Shown in pieces: positions 44,460 through 55,014 of a stretch of 64,000 nucleotides of DNA; the stretch's first letter is position 1; each line of letters starts with the position of its first letter. This stretch comes from Heliocidaris tuberculata (Eukaryota; Echinodermata; Echinoidea; Camarodonta; Echinometridae). Position numbers and translations under genes: made by a program. The stretch is taken from positions 24,063,030 through 24,127,029 of the forward strand of contig CM046836.1 in the NCBI GenBank assembly GCA_025618425.1. Direction: 5' to 3'. The notes beneath the pieces were generated by a model. The model saw only the letters and a program-made list of their open reading frames with translations, was not told where the DNA came from and did no database searches.

Positions 44460-45684
44460 TTTCAATTAAAACAAAACAAAACAGACCAGATGAGCTTCAT
44501 CTAACATTTTAAAAATGCAAGGCAGTTTAATATCCATTCAGTTATTCAAAGCATTCAAATCAATTAGCTGATTAAGCTTAAGAATTCATTGCTAAATTGC
44601 TAATTAATGGAGTGAAATTTTGACAAGTGCTTTCATGGTGACCCCTGTTGCCAAGTCACCGTTGTTACAAAATAGAAATTGATGAGCTCAGACATCTATG
44701 ATTAAAATGGAAGTCAAGGCCTTGATCGCTCGAAAAATTGATTAAACGCCCCTGAATTAACACCAAACGTATAGCCACTCTCACAATAGTACGACTAATG
44801 TGTATAATATGACTAAAAAACGACACTGCATCTGGATATGTAAGGGAATGTCTTTATCGCTCTCAACGTGGAGAAATTGCAGTGTCGCTTTTGAAACCTT
44901 TTTTTTTTTTTGTGGAGAAAAATTGCGTAAAAGGAGGGCATCTTCACTGCAGCGCGTGGGAGATTCATAACAATAGACATCTGCTTTTAGCTCAATAACA
45001 ATACGCGATCCATCTTCCGTGAAGTAATTTCATGATTGGTATTTACATTTTTCAATGTCTATGATGGGTGATAGCGCATTTCTTTCTCGCATATACTGGA
45101 CAGTGTGGGATGAATTTTCACTTTGATGGGTTGTTTCCATGTAAACGTCGTTGTATCATTTACAGTATATGCATGGACCAGTATCGAGTATGATCTCCTT
45201 AGTTGAGTCGGTGATCGCGAAAACGGTCGTTCCCTTTAGTCTCCTAGCTCCGGTTGATTGTTTGAACCATTTCTGTTATTTTTAGAAGTATATTCATATC
45301 GTTAAGACTGTCAAAATCAGACCAGCTTTTCTTGTCAGCCTTGGTGGTACAAAAACATTACAGGCCTTCCGTCAGACCAATATCACCCATAGTCAGCCCC
45401 TATTTCGCACTCTTATATGAACGCCGCCAATACTATTAGGCAGATCCATTATGCATGAACTTAATCACACACGGAGTCAATCAAGACAAAATATGAAAGG
45501 AGAAAAAATAAAAACTGAACTGATATTATCATCGTTGGATAGCGATACTGCCGCTGTAATGTTTTCTACATAATCCACAGTTTCCACAGACCAGTGACAC
45601 CAGTCTTATGCATAACACTACAGGGAGAGGGCTCCGATAAAGAGACATTTTGAGTTGGAATTGAGTAGAGTTCACTTTATCGAG
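44460..45684. promoter_or_regulatory. Unique region upstream of candidate exon 1A
   Basis: No recognised repeat, moderate CpG content. If 45,685-45,841 is a first exon, its promoter would lie here. Confidence 0.25.
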
Positions 45685-45841
45685 ATGGAGAATGGGGAAG
45701 GTGGGATGAAGATGATGCGATCCCAGATGGGCGGGGAGTTGGAGGACCAGCCTGAGGAGTCATCCAATCGGGACGGTTGGAAGAAGGTCAAAGTGAAAGT
45801 CCTATCACCAAGGAAGCCTTGTAAACCGGATGATTGGGGAA
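45685..45841 (+). CDS. Candidate first exon 1A (charged N-terminus)
   Basis: ATG in good context (G at -3, G at +4). 52 codons: MENGEGGMKMMRSQMGGELE..., then NRDGWKKVKVKVLSPRKPCK and PDDWG. It ends one base into a codon at a consensus donor A|GTAAGT. No other exon is visible before 52.8 kb. The phase (1) is the one needed to join the CARD exon at 57,745. It may instead start an unrelated gene. An upstream TTG would extend the frame but is unlikely as a start. Confidence 0.5.
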
Positions 45842-46199
45842 GTAAGTATGCACACTGTCAGTTTTAATTCAATACCACTTACATCACTCAGTTTTCATCA
45901 ATAAAACTAAAACACAATAGACGTCCCGCCATATTATAGGCAATCTATTCGTTCCATTCTCAACCATGGTACCTGGTAAGGATAACTTCTTTATTAAAAT
46001 GCTTGATCTAGATAATCATCGCAGCTAAGCAAGATGGAATAACAGCTTTGTATAATACAACGTTTAATACAATTGATAAGCAAGAATTTGTACAAAGAAA
46101 ACTATAATTATCAAATAAATGTGAGATCTTATAGAATGATAGAAAGCAGTTACTTTCAATATCCTCAATCACATATGGCTGGACATGCCAGGGGTGTCC

Positions 46200-46320
46200 C
46201 CATCCACTTTTGTTTTTGTTTTTGTTTTTGTTTTGTTTGTTCTTGTTTGTTTGTTTTTTTTGGTTTTTTTTGTTGTTTGTTTGTTTGTTTGTTTGTTTGT
46301 TGTTGTTCTTTTTTGTTGGG
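46200..46320. repeat. (TTTTG)n/(TTTG)n tract ending in poly-G
   Basis: Simple repeat. Phe/Val/Cys and Thr/Lys open frames on the two strands are artefacts. Confidence 0.92.
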
Positions 46321-46968
46321 GGGGGGCGGGCAAGAGAATGTATCGTAATTGGAAGCTACATAAATATGACAGGCATTTAATTCCTATATTATGTGGCAAA
46401 TCACCACTCCCAATCTGACGCCCCCGCAGGAGCCTTCAACAAGCAATCGAGAAAAAACAAACAAAACAAACAAAACAACAACTAACATCTCATAACGGGA
46501 TATATCATGCGTAAAAGCGTCGTTGCTAAAATCGTCTGGGAGAAAACCACTGCCTCTTAATTAGGTGGACTATTGGTATCGCTTTTTAGGCCTATCATTT
46601 TCAAATCTTCTCCATGGCATATAAAAGCGTTAATAGCTGTCTTATAATTTGTAACGTAGATTCATTATGATTTGTGCATTTTGTATAATCTTCCAAAATG
46701 AATATACGGAACGATTGGTAAACATGGTAAATTTAGACTTGCAGAAAAATGTAAAATTTTAGCCCATCTTATCTCCCCCCCCCCCCCCAAAAAAGAAAGT
46801 GTCACCAAGGGGCACCTTTTTTTTTGGGGGGGGGGGGAATTAACCTCCATAAAAGGGAATCTCAAAATTCCTTGTGGCGTCACCATAACAACCGGTCAAA
46901 CTGTGACCCAGTTTTGAGATAACTGTATTCTATGCATCAGTTTGTTGACGATTTCATTTTCCAATTAA

Positions 46969-47541
46969 AGGGCAATCCAACCTTGGTAATAAGATGATAT
47001 GTATGAAAGCAGAAAAATAAGAAAATCAGGATGGTGAAAATTTGAAAGAAATCGGACAAGGAATAAGAAATTAATATGGATGTTTGAAAAATGAGATCAC
47101 TACATCTATGCGAATCTCAAATTGGCAATTTGGTGAGTCAATTGTGACATTTTTGTAGACAACTCTCCCATTTGTTGTAAACAAAAATATCATTAATTTG
47201 CAGTTTTCTTCGAGGCGCTTTTACCCTTGGGGCAGTACTCAAAATATATTGGAGATAGCATATTGTTATAGGTCCTCATGAAAGATAAAGATCCTACTGA
47301 GTAATACATTTTGAAAAAAGTGACATTTTAGTCATTTTGTGTGTTGGAGCGAATGGGGGAGTTGTCCACAGCTACATCACAGTGACATTACCTATTCGGC
47401 CAATTTGAAATTCCCATATGTATAGTGATTACAACTTTCAAAAATTCATCTTTCTTACTGCTTGTCCGATTTCGTTCAAACTTTCACCAATCTGCTTCTC
47501 TGAATTTTCCTCTTTCTTTCAAAGCAACTTGCTATTTGCCT
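46969..47541. mobile_element. TTAA MITE family A, copy 3 (inverted)
   Basis: Ends AGGGCAATCCAACCTTGG and GCAACTTGCTATTTGCCT, with TTAA at 46,965-46,968 and 47,542-47,545. Reverse orientation to the copies at 29,430 and 62,240. 573 bp. Confidence 0.87.
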
Positions 47542-47949
47542 TTAATAAAAAATTGACACATAATTCATGTAATTAGATAAATCGATTACGTGTGCTACAG
47601 TGATGTTTATCGTCATTTTCGTCAGGCTGGAGGGATGGATGCTGTATGACGTTGAATTTTATGAGCCAGCAATCTTTTTTGACATTAATTTGATATTATT
47701 TGATGGGGGTTTTCCGTTGCTGCTATTAGATTAGGCACAGTAATTAGGCACAGAAATGTGAATGTGTCTTAAAATTGGTTCATTACTGTTGTTACCATGA
47801 ATATTATTTGATGTCATGGAGGGTGTCCATTTTTCATGGATTTCTTTAGATCATCATAAAAATGGGTACAGAAAGTGATACTGGATGATAAAATGAGTAC
47901 ATGATCAGATAAAGAGGGATAGTGATGGGGTAGAGAGTAAGGGAGGTTT

Positions 47950-47957
<8 letters not shown>

Positions 47958-47982
<25 letters not shown>

Positions 47983-48137
47983 TAAAAGGGAGGAATGTTG
48001 GTATAAAAGGAAGGAGAGAGAGAGAGTAGAGAGAGCGATCAACAGAAATAGAGAGAGAGGGGGGGGGGGGGGGAGAGATGGAAAGGAAAGGAGAGAGGAG
48101 GAAGAGCCAGGGAGTGGAGAGAGAGAGAGAGAGAGAT
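47958..48137. repeat. (GA)n-rich tract with poly-G
   Basis: Several (GA)7-10 blocks and a G run at about 48,060. The Ser/Leu open frame is an artefact. Confidence 0.9.
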
Positions 48138-48728
48138 TAACATATTGCGAGTGATTCCTCGGTAAAAACGGGAATGAAGAGAAATACAAGGCTTGTTAAA
48201 AAAAAACAACACAGCTACTGAAAAGAAGAAGAACCTAAATTAAATGTAAAAAAAAAAAAGCGTAGCAAGTTGCACGTTCAAATTAGACATGCCAAAAGCA
48301 AACATATAATTGACTTTGTCAGTCACCGTTCGTCTTTCTGAATAGTGTTGTTAAGCAACAATTGTAAATTACGGGGGGGGGGGGGGGTCGCACCATCAAC
48401 ACAGTATAACGAAAAGCAAAGCCATATCACTTACATCTATAGTCAATTCTTGCAAGGCCGAGTGATAATGAACTTTGCGATCGAAAGTATTATTAATGGG
48501 GGACCTTGGATCAAAAATAATGTAGACTGCAATGCATGCAGTAGCTCTCTTCATCTGCTGGTCTGCCGATTGTTTTAAGTATTTGACTTGCCATGGCGAC
48601 GCATGTGAACAATGGCGTGTATATTTGTATTATTTGCGGGAGTGCATGCAGTTGGGGGAAAAACATGTTTATAGTTGATACAACATACCTGGATAATGTT
48701 GCACTCTCTGTTATATTTTATTCATTGA

Positions 48729-48808
48729 TTAACCCATTGCGTACGGGAGCCGGATGGTTTTTGTATTAAGCCTACGGGAATAAGAGAATCCAGAAGTCAG
48801 TGGGTTAA
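48729..48808. mobile_element. 80-bp palindromic TTAACCC MITE, copy 4
   Basis: TTAACCCATTGCGTACGGGA ... AGAAGTCAGTGGGTTAA. Confidence 0.83.
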
Positions 48809-48868
48809 TTTGATAATGATGGTGGTGGTGGTGGTGGTGGTGATGATGATGACGATGATTGTAGTACA

Positions 48869-49033
48869 GGGGCAGATCCATGGGGGGGGGGGCGAATCGG
48901 CCACCCCCCTCCCCCTTTGAAACCCAACTGGCATACCTTAAGTACCCAATAAAAACAAAAATTGCCTCCTTTATTGTGTACTTTTCCAGCTCCGGCCCCC
49001 TCTTTTACAAAATCCTGGATCCGCCCCTATAGT
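48869..49033. mobile_element. G-tract MITE, GGGGCAGATCCA / TGGATCCGCCCC ends
   Basis: Near-perfect inverted ends around a poly-G tract at the left and a C-rich stretch. About 165 bp. Preceded by a (GGT)n tract at about 48,820. Confidence 0.65.
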
Positions 49034-49995
49034 ATTAAAATGATACTATAAATAATAACAATGATAAATGATCATGATGATAACTCCACATGTCAAGAGG
49101 TATTAATCTAAAAGAAAAAAATGTGAAAAAACAAAAAATATATGAATAATATTTGTTAAGCTTAATGACATGGAAACATTAAAATGACAGTATTATCTAG
49201 GCTAAAGTGGAATGTGTGTAAGGGCCTTCCATTTTACGTGCTGCTAATGACATTATAAAATTGACGTCGCAGATATTGATAACGTGAACAAATATAATTA
49301 TAACATCTATGTCACGAGAGGGCGATTCAACACATCAAAGTGGGAGGTTCGTTGAGTAAATACTTTTTGGTAGACTGGATCCGACTCGCACATTTCCCGA
49401 TTTGTTGCCAGTAATGTCGATGGTCATGAGCAGAGCTTAAATGCAAGTGTATAAATAAAACATTTTGTCTACTCACTAGAATTGGTTATAATTAGCATAA
49501 ACATAAAAGTGTTTTAAAATATAACTGGTATCTATACCGTAGGATTATTTATAGCGTTAATCTCCAGTAGACCAAGTTGTTTCAATCGTATTTATGTTGT
49601 TTACTGTGAATTTTTGTGTATTGTGTAATTATTCATTTACATTCGTGATACTATTACTATTTTTCAGGACGTCAATACATATGAGAGATATTGCTCTAAA
49701 GTTACTCATGCATCTGATAAAAAGAATTGTGAATAACGGCAGCAACAGAAAAATCAACATAGAACCCCCCCCCCCCCATGACATTGGTGACGGATTTAAG
49801 GGGGGGGGGGTGAAAAAAGGTGAAACCAAATTGAATTGACATTATACCAAACACATGCACACATAAAATGCAACATTAATTTTGTATAAGTTTCCAGAAT
49901 TGTGCCAAACATTTTTTTTCCTACAAAATTCTGGATCCACTTCTGCCCTCTCCCCCATCAGGCACAGACAGCACACAGGCACAAGCGCCCATTAA

Positions 49996-50343
49996 CTCTT
50001 TCAGTGCCGATGACACGTATAATGTGACAGATAGACTTGTCATTTACACTCACCAATTGCTCGACCAAAGAAAATTCAGATTTTTGGTAAACAAATGAGA
50101 AATAAAAAAGTAATGGACAAAAAAAGAAACTCAAATGTAATTTTCAATAATTCTAATGCATGAAGTTGGGTAAAGTAATAAAATTTGGTATCATAAGAAC
50201 CAGTAATAAATTTCCTACAAGTTTTGTACTCAATATTTTGTGAAATAAAAGATAGTTATTGAAGAGCAGACATTTGGAAAGTAAACCTTAATCACATTTT
50301 GGTGAAATTTTGAAGAGAGCTAAACCCCTTGGCACAGTAAGAG
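49996..50343. mobile_element. TTAA MITE family C, copy 2
   Basis: CTCTTTCAGTGCCGATGACA ... TTGGCACAGTAAGAG, flanked by TTAA (49,992-49,995 and 50,344-50,347). The right TTAA is also the left end of the next MITE. Confidence 0.87.
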
Positions 50344-50426
50344 TTAAACCCGTAGACTACTGAATTCTCTCTATCCCATCTAGGCTTAATACAGGGCGCA
50401 CCCGGTTCCCGTAGGCCAAGGGTTAA
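50344..50426. mobile_element. Palindromic TTAACCC MITE, copy 5
   Basis: TTAAACCCGTAGACTACTGA ... GTAGGCCAAGGGTTAA, 83 bp, sharing its first TTAA with the preceding family C element. Confidence 0.83.
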
Positions 50427-50662
50427 AGAATGTGTGCACCCTTGATCATGGTCACCATCAAGGATAAAAGCAGATATAGTACGAGGAAAGGAACTCCGGC
50501 GATGGAAAACTGTGCGACGCCATCAAACTGTACAATCAAGAATAATTATGCAACTTCGGAAAAAGAATATGAAAGCTCCTACTGACAAGTTTTATATCTA
50601 TTTTAGTAATTTCATGTAAGTACATGTACTACAAACTCAGTGGTATATAAAAACAAAAAGAC

Positions 50663-50905
50663 TCTCAGCGCCATGGGCCCAAATCCAGGGGGGACAGGGG
50701 GACATGTCCCCCACCTTTTTGAATAACTCTTTTTTTTTTTTTTTTTTGCTTGTCTGAGAATTTTTGGAGGCCAATGTCCCCCCCCCCAACCTTTTTGAAT
50801 AACTTTCTTTTTTTTTTCCTTTTTTTTTTTGCTTGTCAGAGAATTTTGAAGGCGAATGTCCCCCCCCCCCAAATATCAAAATGGATTTGCGCCACTGCTC
50901 AGCGC
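50663..50905. mobile_element. G/C-tract MITE with CAGCGCC...GGCGC ends and internal duplication
   Basis: The left part CAGCGCCATGGGCCCAAATC and the right GGATTTGCGCCACTGCTCAG are roughly inverted. Inside, two tandem copies of 'gaataactttttt...gcttgtcagagaatttt...ggccaatgtcccccccc' lie at about 50,722 and 50,797. Confidence 0.55.
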
Positions 50906-50929
50906 CAATTTTTTAATTACAAATGTTTT

Positions 50930-52100
50930 TCTTTTTGAGGATTGCGTGAATTATTATAGTGAGTACTCACGGTACACGTTCTTATTGATTCACGTCCAGT
51001 TGTTAGGATTGTTTGTACATTGAATTAAGAGAAACCAGTCAATATGTTTGCGTTTAAATCGATAGCGCCGAAGAGGAAGGGGGTCCATATAGCCTCCAAG
51101 GCATGTTCAGTCTTTGCACATATTCTTTTCTTTGTAGGGCACAGAATTTTTTTTTTACCTCCAACGGGCCTGAATTATTATTTTCTCTCCTTTTTACTTT
51201 GAAATTCAATGATCACTGTATTACGTGAAAGATCCCCCCCCCCCCCCTGTATATAAAAGGCACAGTAACTGTTATGGTTATGACCTGTTTTGACCATATA
51301 CCAATCTTCAATAACTTGCAACCGGTAGATTTTAGTTTTTTGACACATATTCAATTTGACTAAGTGTTAGCATAGGCATACGAGGCGGAAATTTGGAGGG
51401 AGGGGCGGGGGGGGGGGAGCTGTATACTAGATAATAATTATCGATAATCGATCAATGGCAACCTCATAAACGGGAATGTAATTCAATGACAAAATTCCAT
51501 TTATTGTAAAAATTTGGTCGTCACTATACAAGTGTCGTTTGTTTTGTCTCAATCGCTTGCTTCACTATATACTAGTATACAATTAAATCTCAGAAAAAAG
51601 AGACGACAGCCCCCCCCCCCCCCCGGCAAATTTGCACTGTTACGTCGATGAGGGTGAGGATGATAACTTAGTTTTTGGCGGTTGTCCCAATAATACCTGA
51701 TGTCTGAACCTTCGCCGTTATTTTTGCATAATTATTCAATACCGCCCATGTCGTTCTCGTTATTGTCAACATTTCTACTTATTTTTTTTCATTCTTTCTT
51801 TCTTAATACCCGGTTCCACTTTCCCCTTATCTATTTCAGTTAGTTTCTTGTGCAATCAACAAGTTGTTGTTTGTTTTGTTTTGTTTTGTTTTGTTTTTTG
51901 GTTTAACGAGTATAATTATGGTATATACGTTTAGGTGCGTTAATTTATTTTGTACTAATGTTATCGTTGTTGTTGTTCTTTCGTGTGTTTTATTTTAAAT
52001 AATTTGTACAAAAAACACACACACACGCGCGCACACACACAAAAAAAAAAACAACAACACAACAACATCGAAGTCAACGTTTGACGTGTACGTATGACAC
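50930..52100. other. Non-coding intergenic or intron sequence
   Basis: Short C/G runs (51,236; 51,407; 51,609), a (TTTTG)n at about 51,867 and (CA)n at 52,015-52,042. No gene seen. Confidence 0.4.
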
Positions 52101-52867
52101 TTGCGGAGTATAATGGAAACGCGCGCGTATTGTTCGTTCATACATACAGGCCAAATTGTGTCGCTTTGTGAATGTGCTGAAGGTCAGAGCGGGGCTTGGT
52201 GAACCCTCCTCTGTTATTGATTCCCAGTCAAATCAAGGATCGCAAATAAAGTTCGCAAAGCGTCTGGTAGCTAAGGGACCAGCTAATCTATACACAGCGA
52301 CTGCAGTGAATATTGCAACAGCACCCCTGTCATGCCTGTTCGGTCGCACATGTAAACGGGTTTGTGTTCGGACTTCGGTGTATAATATTTTGCCGGTAGA
52401 TCATCAACTTGGCAATATATTCTGCCGGTGTTGCTGTGAAGTCGTGGCAAATTTATGCGGTGTCTGTTTAAGTTCTTGTTGTCGAGCTGTCTTGGAAGTA
52501 TAAACCGTGGAGCTATTGAGTCTTCATGTAAACTGTTCACTGTGGAAATCGCCGATAAATACCCGTTGTCATTGGACTCAATAGAATCGAATGCATAGAA
52601 GGTTGCGTTATTGGATTTACACCGGTAAATCGTAACTTTGCGGTTGCTTTTGGGTTACAGTCTATTGCTTATTTCACCTCTTCTTGGAAGTTTCTCAGTC
52701 AAGTTCTTGGGAGATTTCTCATGAAATTGAGCCGGAGATGATATCGACACAAGCTGTCATTTAACCATAGGTAATATTTGGCATGCAGACCAAATTATGA
52801 TGTGAAACTCTAATTGCCGAATTGGGTGGAGAAGTAGAGAGTATACTACAAAGACTTTATCGACATT
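52100..52867 (+). promoter_or_regulatory. Probable promoter/5' UTR of the CARD-death domain gene (exon 1B)
   Basis: CpG-richer than its surroundings with unique sequence leading to the ATG at 52,868. A 115-codon open frame at 52,156-52,503 starts at a non-ATG codon and has no recognisable domain; I treat it as chance or a leader. Confidence 0.35.
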
Positions 52868-52973
52868 ATGCCGGTCGCGAAGCCCAAGTCCAAGACGAAG
52901 AAAGGTGACGAGGGGAAGGAGAAGAAAAAAGAAGAACCCCCGCAAACACCGAATCAAGAGAACGTTAGCCCAG
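52868..52973 (+). CDS. CARD-DD gene exon 1B (start)
   Basis: ATG with A at -3. 35 codons plus one base, ending CCAG|GTGAGT. Lys-rich, acidic-basic mix ending PPQTPNQENVSP. Confidence 0.85.
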
Positions 52974-54973
52974 GTGAGTTAGGGTGTGATGCTATGCAAG
53001 CATCATAGTATGTATGCGACGCTATATTTTGGCATGATAATTATAATGCTTGTAATTGGCATCTTTACTTATAAGGAATCAAAGATATTTATCCAAGGTC
53101 AATAAATAAATTCGTTACCACACTGTAACCACCAATACCTAACCACTGTCCCTGTCACCACCTACACTCATTACCATGCACCATGTATACCACCAAAATC
53201 ACTACCTTGCACCACTGCCACCACTACCACCACCACCACCACCACCACCACTACCACCACCACTACCACCACCACCATCATCTTCAGCATCATCTAAAGT
53301 GCTAGTGGATTGTAAAGCTTTCTTTTTCTTGCTTCTTATATTAATTGCAATCTGACTTTACATAACCGTATTATGTATACCAGGAATCTCCACGATATAC
53401 TTTATCTATAATTATATTTCATCCAGACCCCCATATTTCAATTAGACTAATAAAACAATGCTTCTATAATTGCAAACAATATGCATTCTAACATAATACA
53501 ATACTCGAAATGCTACTACTAAATCCCAACCCGTGATCTCTCTTATTTACAAAACGATAATATTCAACTATTCTGCCATGAAAGATCCCTAAGATTTCAT
53601 ACCAATTCGAAGTCCGTGTTGACATGGTTAACATGGAACCTTATCATTTTGATAGTTTGTTTCACATTGAACAGTTGCGTATATACACGTACTTTTTCCC
53701 CCAAAGAGTCATCAACTGCGATACTGATTTCAAACTCATAGGGTCAGAAGTACATGTCATTTTTGCCTATCAGCGACAAATATTCCAGTTGTCTTTATAG
53801 GACGTGACAACTGTAAAAGTCAATAAATATGTCATAAAGGTGGATAACATCCTAATCAGTGATGTAATGATTAACTAGACAATGTAGCAGAAATAAAGAA
53901 ACGGATCATTTCTTTTTTATAGGAAGTTTGTTTGAAGTATTGCGAGTAAGGAAAACATACAAGGATCTCCCTTGACGATTTATATCTCCGAATCAAATCT
54001 GTTTGTTTTGAACCATCATCGATAAGCCTACAAAAGGGGCAATTAATTAAAACATTAAAATTCAACTTCTACGCCCCACATCTTTAAAATTGATCGCCGA
54101 CTTTGGAATGCTTGTAGTGATAAGCTTTGAAAAGAGAGATAAATGAAGGTGCACAAATAAAACACAAACTAAAGGCTAAATTTATCATTATTTCAATGCC
54201 TCCATGGATATTCATTTTTCCAATACAAGTAGGTTATTACAAGGAAACACAGAATATCAAGTTACCATATAGTAGCAAATATAATGATGTAAAGTGCTTA
54301 TAAAATATTTGTATTACAAATAAAATGTGTATTATATCACTATTTATGCTTTTTTGCGTTGATATGCCGAAGTCTTGAAATGTAAAATCACATTTCTTTT
54401 TTACTCCCTTTTTTTTTCAGATCCTCCCAAATCATGTATTGTTTGACAATGTATATTCCCCAACGCAGTGCTGTTGCTATATCCAGTTTCCATGACAACA
54501 CCCAGATCACCCCCTTATTTCCCTATCTCGTGTGGAACCATTCAAAACCACAGCATTGTATACTTTTATCATCACTCACGCATGTCATGAATAATAAAAG
54601 ACACTTCCAGAAGTATACCAACGCGGCGTAAAATACTACTATTAAAGAAACAACAACAACCCTAAACAACGCACAAACTATCGTTCAGTAAAATAGTACG
54701 ACTATACCATTTCTACTAAAGAATGAAAGACCATGGACGAATATGAAGTAAAATTGTGCAATGAGTTCATTATTATCCTTAAATAGAGTGTTTCGTTGAT
54801 AATCATTATCTCGTAATTAGGAACTCTACTTTCAAAAGACCGACCCAACAATAGTTGAAAATTTGTTTATATAATAATTGATGTTGACACCACTACGTTG
54901 ATCAAAGAAGAGACTTTCCTTCGGTCTATGCTAAAAGTGGACCCCCCCCAAAAAAAAAAAAAAATAAAAAATA

Positions 54974-55014
<41 letters not shown>

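Noticed and set aside
52156..52503. 115-codon frame upstream of exon 1B
   Set aside because: Starts at a non-ATG codon and shows no domain; likely leader or promoter sequence.
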